From positions 8,990,001-9,054,000 of the forward strand of contig NC_067205.1 of assembly GCF_026262505.1 (NCBI RefSeq): 64,000 nucleotides of DNA, read 5' to 3'. Origin of the DNA: Trichomonas vaginalis G3 (Eukaryota; Parabasalia; Trichomonadida; Trichomonadidae). Shown one piece after another: positions 58,574 through 64,000 of the stretch. Each line of letters opens with the position of its first letter. The first letter of the stretch is position 1. The translations under genes were made by a program, and so were the position numbers. The notes beneath the pieces are model-generated. The model was not told where the DNA came from. It was given only the letters and a program-made list of their open reading frames with translations, and made no database searches.

Positions 58574-59184
58574 TTACATGTATTTTTCAGCAACTTCGTC
58601 AAATAATTTTATAGCACTATCTATCTCATCTACTTCAAACGTTTCTTTACCTTTCGTGGGAGCACCATACATTTTCTCAAACTTTTCAAGCAGTTCTGTT
58701 TCAGCAGCTCTCATATCATTTACAAACACAACCTTAACTCTATTGACTGTACTGTCATATCTTTTAGTTATATTAAATGTTCTTCCTATCTTATATCTCT
58801 TTGTATTGAAGTCCTTCGGTTTCTGAACGATATAAAGTAAGCCTTCACTGCAACGTTCAGTATCGAATGAACCATATGTTATGAAATTATATCAACAACT
58901 GGGTCAATCCAGAACAAAACTAGTGGTATAAGACTTTTGTCTATAAGATATGCTGTAGTTCCATGAAATCTTACCGATATCAAAAGCTCAGGATTTCTTG
59001 TCAAAATTTTCTGACTAGAAGCATTTCTAACCCAGTCCTTTGCTCTCTTTCCAGATGGTGTTAAAATGTCTGACAAAGAATATTTCTTGTATTTCTTTGA
59101 GTATCTTACGTTTAAATCACCTATTCTAACCACTTTGGTCTCATTGTCTATCTTTTTAACTGTTTCAAACTCAGTGTTTGTCAT
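58574..59184 (-). pseudogene. KilA-N-like / T5orf172 nuclease-type protein
   Basis: The N-terminal half (MTNTEFETVKKIDNETKVVR, then SLSDILTPSGKRAKDWVRN) is a KilA-N-like DNA-binding region. The second half is the T5orf172 (GIY-YIG superfamily) domain, ending FEVDEIDSAIKLFDEVAEKYM. Such fusions are common in large DNA viruses. Fossil with one or two breaks. The leader matches the other KilA-N genes. Confidence 0.65.
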
Positions 59185-59969
59185 TTCCTGTTCTTACATA
59201 CAAAATAAAAAAAAAATATTTTAAAAAAACTAGCGTTAATTTTTTATTTTTTCTATCTTGAGGAAATTCATGATTTCAGGGATTTTTTTGACGATTTTCA
59301 TGTGTTTTAGGTGACCCCTGTAAAAGTCGGGGTCGCATTTTTTCACGATTTTCATGAGTTTTATGCAAGGCCGAAAAAAATCGGGCTAGAGAAATTTCAC
59401 GATTTTCATAAGCGTAGTATATGGTAAACGCTATTTTTTTGACGAAGTGTTAAAGTTCTCTTCGTAAAAATTTCACGATTTTCATAAGCGTAGTATATGG
59501 TAAACGTCATTTTTTTGACGAAGTGCAAAAGTTCTCTTCGTAAAAAAAATACAGTTATATCATGAAATTTGGTCATTTTTTTCAGCAAAAATATATTTTA
59601 GGTGGAACCAGGTCACCAGGTCACCAGGTCAACTAACATCTTTTTGAAAATGGTGACAACATGACATTTTGACAACAACACAGGAAATAGATTTCATCGT
59701 ATATGTTTTGTCAAGACTTCTTCGTCAATGTTTTGTTGTTGTATTTCTTCGTCAATGAGTGTAAATCAGGCAAAAATATATTTTAGGTGAAGAGGTGAGA
59801 TCTCACCTGTTTTCTCACCTCTTTTTTCACCCCATATGTCCTTACTGAAAAAGTATGTGTTCCATATGTCATTTTACTCAGAATTTTGGTCATTTTTCAA
59901 TAAAAATATATTTTAGGGTAGAAGGTTAGATCTAACCTGTCTTCTACCCTCTTTTCTACCCCAGTTATT
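59185..59969. repeat. Repeat-rich intergenic field with three palindrome types
   Basis: Contains two CCGA...TCGG hairpin units (about 59284-59395), a 77-bp tandem duplication (about 59393-59546, TTCATAAGCGTAGTATATGG), a CCAGGTCA triplicate (about 59609-59634), the palindrome AGGTGAGATCTCACCT (59793-59808) and AGGTTAGATCTAACCT (59923-59938). No gene. Confidence 0.8.
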
Positions 59970-60884
59970 TTATAAGCGTTTTACATGGTAAACATTGTGA
60001 ATTCGTGAGACTCTAAACAGTTTCGTAGCTTCAATTTCTTCTTTTAGTACATCGAATGTTTTAACGATACCGAAAGTTTCTTTATATTTCTTCTTGACGT
60101 CAGATAGAAGGAAATCGTCAGCTGTTGGATAGTTTTTGTTTAGAAATGTCAACATGTCCATTTTATCTTCTGCTGGTTTCTCTGCTTCTTTCTTTAAGTC
60201 AGCATAGTCGTTTCGCATACGTTCTATCTCTTTGACGGAGTAGTTATATTTCCTCATTGCTGCTTTACATTTAGAACATTGTGGGTTCATTTTTGCGTTA
60301 TATTCTGAAACCTTACCTGCTAGTATGACTAAGGCGTCAATTGCTCTCTTTAACTCAAAAGTTGCTGGTTTTATCTGTTCATTCCATACCTTACCTCTTC
60401 TATCTTTATCTCTTATTTCCCAAACACATTTTGCAACTAATGAAACAAAGTTGTCGTAGGTCTTAAACTCCCCGGATTTATATATGTCAGAGATGTTCTT
60501 ATATACCATGTCGCAATCTTTGTCCATGACTTTGTGGTTGCAATGAAATCCAAGAAACTCATAGTTAACCTTTCGTATGAACTTCTTTATTTCTACTGAG
60601 TCAGTTGCTTTGACTTCTATTTCATCGAATTCTGGAATAGTAAGCTTTTGTTGTTGGATTTCAGGAAGTTTAGGTAGATGGTCAATAATATCCTGCATTT
60701 CATAAAGATATTCTTCATCTGTTTCATCTTTTGCAGTGCAATCTAAATCTCCTTGGAGAAGTTCTTGCTTTATCTTCTGGATTTCTGTTTCGAAAGTATA
60801 TGAAGAAGGAATGAAGCTTTTCATCTCTACTAACATTGAAGTTGGGTTCATGACTAACGAGTTTGGTGCTGTTGTTGCTAACAT
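59970..60884 (-). CDS. Unknown 304-residue Maverick protein with Cys/His pairs
   Basis: Starts MLATTAPNSLVMNPTSMLVE. It has FLGFHCNHKVMDKDCDMVYK (about residues 110-130) and NPQCSKCKAAMRKYNYSVKE (about 201-220), which could form a zinc site, in a helical, charged context, ending RVSRIHNVYHVKRL. No family is recognised. Present in the right Maverick only. Same TATTTTTATTGTAAGAACA leader as the KilA-N genes, so probably co-regulated. Confidence 0.55.
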   Translation of the reverse strand: MLATTAPNSLVMNPTSMLVEMKSFIPSSYTFETEIQKIKQELLQGDLDCTAKDETDEEYLYEMQDIIDHLPKLPEIQQQKLTIPEFDEIEVKATDSVEIKKFIRKVNYEFLGFHCNHKVMDKDCDMVYKNISDIYKSGEFKTYDNFVSLVAKCVWEIRDKDRRGKVWNEQIKPATFELKRAIDALVILAGKVSEYNAKMNPQCSKCKAAMRKYNYSVKEIERMRNDYADLKKEAEKPAEDKMDMLTFLNKNYPTADDFLLSDVKKKYKETFGIVKTFDVLKEEIEATKLFRVSRIHNVYHVKRL

Positions 60885-61284
60885 GTTCTTACAATAAAAA
60901 TAAAAAATATTTTTTTAAAAAAACCAACTTTATTTTTTATTTCGGGAAAACTCATGAGGTTAGAAAACATGTACGAAGAAGTCTTGACAAAACATTTACG
61001 ATGAAATCATGACAAAACATTTACGAAGAAGTCATGAAAATTCAAGAGGGTAGAAAAGAGGGTAGAAGACAGGTTAGATCTAACCTTCTACCCTAAAATA
61101 TATTTTTGGGTCCTTTACACTCATTACGATGAAGAAGTCTTGACAAAACATTTATGAAGAAGTCTTGACAAAACATTTACGATGAAATTCATGAAAATTC
61201 AAGAGGGTAGAAAAGAGGGTAGAAGACAGGTTAGATCTAACCTTCTACCCTAAAATATATTTTTGTCGAAAAAAAATGGTTCAT
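60885..61284. repeat. Intergenic leader, 25-30-bp units and two palindromes
   Basis: Two copies of the GGTTAGATCTAACC palindrome (about 61046-61098 and 61203-61257) with GGGTAGAA arms and AAAATATATTTTT on the right side, separated by ACGAAGAAGTCTTGACAAAA-type units. No gene. Confidence 0.75.
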
Positions 61285-61947
61285 TTACTCACAATATTTT
61301 TGTACAAAACGACCCCAAACTTTTAACTTCTTTTCTGCAGCTTCTAATGTTATCTTAGCGAGTTCATATTCTCTAAATTCTCTCTTTAAATCTTCTTGTT
61401 CCCATTGGTCTAGTTCGTATGGAGAATCTCTATAACCAGAACATATCTCACGTTCATGTTCTATTTGTTTTTCATGCATTTTTCTAACTTCTTCTTCAAA
61501 CAAAGGTTTTGCATTCTCTACTGTATCTTCAAGTTCTTCTTCATCTAACTTCTCATGAACTTTCTTGTCTATGGAGTCCAGAATTTTTCCAACTGCTATA
61601 CAATATTTTGGAGAAGCCCACATTGCTATATAGTTTACGAGTCTTGGGTCTACATACATTCCTCTAACCTGTTTGATTTCATCCGGAATTCCTGCATGAA
61701 CTTTGTATAAAAAGCAACCCGCCGTTTTCCGCGGGTTGGTATATTCTTCACAAAATGCCTTAAAATACTCTTCCCAGGACTTATTTTCCAACAACCTTCT
61801 AAAGTCTTTCCTAAACTGCTGACACATCTTTGTTGCATTTATATAACCATCCTTGTCTCTACGTAAGACTTCAATACCGTTGTAAGTGCCTTTTGTGAAT
61901 GTTTCGCCATTAGATTTGTTCGTGAACGTTTTTGCTTCGACTGACAT
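61285..61947 (-). CDS. KilA-N domain protein
   Basis: 220 residues from the ATG at 61947 (MSVEAKTFTNKSNGETFTKG); an upstream extension covers the leader and is not used. The KilA-N domain spans about residues 1-120 (GIEVLRRDKDGYINATKMC; GMYVDPRLVNYIAMWASPKY), followed by a charged helical tail (HEKLDEEELEDTVENAKPLF). The paralogue is at 13822. DNA-binding regulator, site unknown. Looks whole. Confidence 0.78.
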   Translation of the reverse strand: MSVEAKTFTNKSNGETFTKGTYNGIEVLRRDKDGYINATKMCQQFRKDFRRLLENKSWEEYFKAFCEEYTNPRKTAGCFLYKVHAGIPDEIKQVRGMYVDPRLVNYIAMWASPKYCIAVGKILDSIDKKVHEKLDEEELEDTVENAKPLFEEEVRKMHEKQIEHEREICSGYRDSPYELDQWEQEDLKREFREYELAKITLEAAEKKLKVWGRFVQKYCE

Positions 61948-62294
61948 TTCTGTTCTTACAATAAAAATAAAAAAATATTTTTTGGTGGGACGTCGGACAT
62001 TCGTTTGTGGCTTAACCATCGGACCACAACGATAAAAATCTCTGCTACTAGCAGTACTGCTACTGACAGTAGCAGTACTTTTACTGACAGTAGCAGTACT
62101 TTTTCTGACAGTAGCAGTACTTTATCGTCGAAAACCCTCTCAAATTTTCCTTTTTACTGCAACTAGCAGTACTTTTACTGACAGTAGCAGTACTTTTACT
62201 GACAGTAGCAGTACTTTTACTGACAGTAGCAGTACTTTTACTGACAGTAGCAGTACTTTTTCTGACAGTAGCAGTACTTTTACTGACAGTAGCA
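61948..62294. repeat. 22-bp-period palindromic array (right)
   Basis: Three units, a 34-nt spacer, then about seven units of a 22-bp repeat (ACTGACAGTAGCAGTACTTT). The first units form a perfect palindrome at 62053-62079 (AGTACTGCTACTG-A-CAGTAGCAGTACT). Upstream is the anchor GACATTCGTTTGTG (61996-62009) shared with the left cassette. The array ends exactly at the ATG of the next gene. Confidence 0.85.
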
Positions 62295-62660
62295 ATGGTC
62301 GAGGTCGAACCTACCGACGAGGCAATTTACCTAATTGAAATTAACGAGCTTGTTAAAGACTTCCTCAGGCAGAATGTAAAAGGCAAGCTTGTTAACTGTT
62401 GGATAACGGGAAGGGCTGCCTTGAATCTCGAGACTTCGACTGGAATTCCAATTCAAATACCAGACGGGACAGCCTACGACGACATAAAGCAAGCAAAGAA
62501 AGAAGCTCTTCTCAAGTTCTTTGCCAAGCGTCCTTGGATACAACTTCCAAACAGAGAGAACCCTTTCCCAAGAATGAGCCAAATTCTCAAGGGTCTCCTT
62601 CACTTCTCGGGTCAGCCGTTCTACATAACCTGTGAAGGCGACATCCAACCAGTTCAGTAA
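62295..62660 (+). CDS. Unknown 121-residue protein after the array
   Basis: MVEVEPTDEAIYLIEINELV, then DFLRQNVKGKLVNCWITGRA and PNRENPFPRMSQILKGLLHF. Looks whole. Its codon use is less AT-rich than the neighbouring Maverick genes. The start is fused to the last array unit, so the array may regulate it. The N-terminus resembles the truncated frame at 11146 in the left cassette. No family is recognised. Confidence 0.6.
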   Translation: MVEVEPTDEAIYLIEINELVKDFLRQNVKGKLVNCWITGRAALNLETSTGIPIQIPDGTAYDDIKQAKKEALLKFFAKRPWIQLPNRENPFPRMSQILKGLLHFSGQPFYITCEGDIQPVQ

Positions 62661-62720
62661 ACATCTCATTTTCACTTCACTTTTTTTATGTTTTTTGTGA
62701 AAGTGTCAAAAATAAATTGT

Positions 62721-64000
62721 TTATTTCATGCAATGTTTTATTTCTGTGCCGTCTTCAAGTATGCCCCAGTACTTACGCTTGGAGAGGACATGAACTTCGG
62801 TGAAAATTTTGTCCAATTTGAATTGACCCATCTTCTCACCGACCATACCCATTTCAATGAGTTTGTTATAGCCTTCTTCGTTCGTCATGAGTGCGTCAAT
62901 GTTCTCATAGTAAACCTTGACTTTGGATTTGACTTCGGAGAAGAATTTGTTGTACTCGTCAAGGACTGCTTTTGCGAACTGAGGGTAAGACCAATGTTCG
63001 ACAATAGGTTTTAATGTGGTTACTAAGCCACTTTCACCTTCGGTAAATTCGTATTTCAAAACAAAAGGAGAAAACCTTTCAACAAAGTTGTCGACCTTCT
63101 CATAATGTTTACTCTTCATCTCTTGAGGTTTTTTAATGGAATACCCCCATGTCGAATTCATAAGCAATTTTAATGTCATTGCAAGTTTGGGGTTTGAAGC
63201 TTTCCTAATATCATACAGTTGTTGTATGACTTTTCCAACTGTATAGTTCCTTCCTGGGAACTCACCATCTTCGTTTGGAATTCCAGTCGGGATATATTGG
63301 ACGAACCTCATGTATGCGGCGTTAAGGTCGACATAGTATATTTTTTCATCTGAGTCGAACTTATCGCATCCAATCGGACCAGTTTTTGGAAATTCAAGCG
63401 AGTCTCTTATCTTCTGAGAAACTTCTCCTGTTATCTCATAAACATCGTCGAAGCAACCTGTTTCATATAAAACCTTCTGACCTAACTCTGATGCTCTCCA
63501 ATACAATTTGACGTCGATTGGATGTCTCAATGGAAGTTTGTTTATAGCATCTTGAAGTTCTTGCAACCTCATTGGAAGTTCTTCTGGTTCAGGTTGGTAT
63601 CCGAACAATCCAACTCCTTTTGGAGCTGTGTACTTCTTTTGTACTAGAACTTTGTCTGGAACAACTTTTGGTCTCACTAACAATGAAAAGTTTGTTTCGT
63701 CTTTTGGTACAAAAGTTTCTGTCAGCTTGTCATCTGGAATTGGTTCCAACAAGCCTTTCTCGAAAAGAATGTTAACAGCTCTGACAATGTTGCACTTGCC
63801 TTTTCCGAACATAAGACTTTCGTTCAACATGAAGTGGTTGTGGACAAGTACAATCTTCAACCATGGCAATTTGAAGTCAACAACATAGTCGTCATGTGAA
63901 GAACCTTTCTCAGTCGGAATGTTGACTCGGATATTGACATTTGCCAACGGTGCAATTTTTGTCAATTGACCTCTGAGAATGTACCTTGTTTTCACACATG
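62721..64000 (-). CDS. Protein-primed family B DNA polymerase (C-terminal part)
   Basis: The frame is open through the window end, so the N-terminal part lies outside. The motif A region is YYVDLNAAYMRFVQYIPTG, the motif B region LAMTLKLLMNSTWGYSIKK (KxxxNSxxG type) and the motif C region VKVYYENIDALMTNEEGY. The insertions and order match Polinton pPolB, which copies the linear element from a terminal protein. No break is seen in the part shown. Confidence 0.85.
   Translation of the reverse strand, partial: CVKTRYILRGQLTKIAPLANVNIRVNIPTEKGSSHDDYVVDFKLPWLKIVLVHNHFMLNESLMFGKGKCNIVRAVNILFEKGLLEPIPDDKLTETFVPKDETNFSLLVRPKVVPDKVLVQKKYTAPKGVGLFGYQPEPEELPMRLQELQDAINKLPLRHPIDVKLYWRASELGQKVLYETGCFDDVYEITGEVSQKIRDSLEFPKTGPIGCDKFDSDEKIYYVDLNAAYMRFVQYIPTGIPNEDGEFPGRNYTVGKVIQQLYDIRKASNPKLAMTLKLLMNSTWGYSIKKPQEMKSKHYEKVDNFVERFSPFVLKYEFTEGESGLVTTLKPIVEHWSYPQFAKAVLDEYNKFFSEVKSKVKVYYENIDALMTNEEGYNKLIEMGMVGEKMGQFKLDKIFTEVHVLSKRKYWGILEDGTEIKHCMK

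Larger units (their letters stand above)
47071..64000. mobile_element. Maverick/Polinton element (right), better preserved, continues past the window
   Basis: Starts with the same terminal repeat as the left element, in mirror orientation. Parts in order: intergenic repeats, coiled-coil/PQ-rich gene, major capsid, 139- and 193-residue genes, penton-like protein, SF3 helicase, small genes, packaging ATPase, KilA-N and T5orf172 genes, a 22-bp-period array, a 121-residue gene and protein-primed PolB. Young, with perhaps eight to ten breaks, mostly in the first two genes. No integrase is seen inside the window. Confidence 0.92.

Noticed and set aside
61948-62294. Possible CRISPR array
   Set aside because: Units are contiguous without unique spacers, are themselves palindromic, and lie in a eukaryotic virus-like element with no Cas genes.

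Overview
This window looks like nuclear DNA of a trichomonad, most likely Trichomonas vaginalis or a very close relative. The DNA is AT-rich, the host genes are intronless and closely packed, several start codons follow a TCA(Y)T-type initiator by 2-20 nt, and stop codons merge with TAAA-type poly(A) signals. The gene content also fits: a large multi-membrane-span cyclase, many-copy small GTPases, bacterial-type enzymes, and Maverick (Polinton) elements.

Layout. (1) 1-22567 is Maverick DNA. Bases 1-5202 are an inverted copy of 16975-22206, ending at a 25-N assembly gap (5203-5227). Bases 5228-22567 carry the end of the capsid gene, two small genes, a penton-like protein, an SF3 helicase, the packaging ATPase, a cluster of KilA-N/T5orf172 genes, an HNH nuclease, small amphipathic proteins, an integrase, a phage-collar-type fibre protein and a DNA adenine methyltransferase, up to a terminal inverted repeat at about 22516-22567. 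(2) 22568-47070 is a 24.5 kb host island. It holds three MdaB-type quinone reductase genes, a Rab and a Rho GTPase, tRNA-Ser(AGA), an FG/G-rich protein, a tail-membrane protein, an RmlD-type reductase, a coiled-coil protein, a PRPP synthetase, a calcyphosin-like EF-hand protein, ribosomal protein S29, a protein kinase, a 1591-residue PAS/adenylate cyclase and a 120-bp tandem repeat array. (3) 47071-64000 is a second, better preserved Maverick entering from its terminal repeat: a coiled-coil/PQ-rich gene, major capsid, penton-like protein, helicase, packaging ATPase, KilA-N/T5orf172 genes and a protein-primed DNA polymerase B that runs off the window.

Both Mavericks are treated as fossils. They are young, since shared genes are nearly identical, but broken: the left region probably has well over a dozen breaks, the right one perhaps eight to ten, mostly in the structural genes. 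Between them they show a full virus-like kit: replication (PolB, helicase), integration (integrase), packaging (ATPase), capsid, possible membrane-active and fibre proteins, and a large set of KilA-N regulators.

The most interesting signals are non-coding. The Mavericks have 18-nt bidirectional promoters, a second leader shared by all the KilA-N/T5orf172 genes, covarying intergenic palindromes, and two 22-bp-period palindromic arrays with unrelated sequences but the same context. Both Maverick ends carry homopolymer A caps. In the host island there is a perfect three-way-junction fold at 45575-45644.
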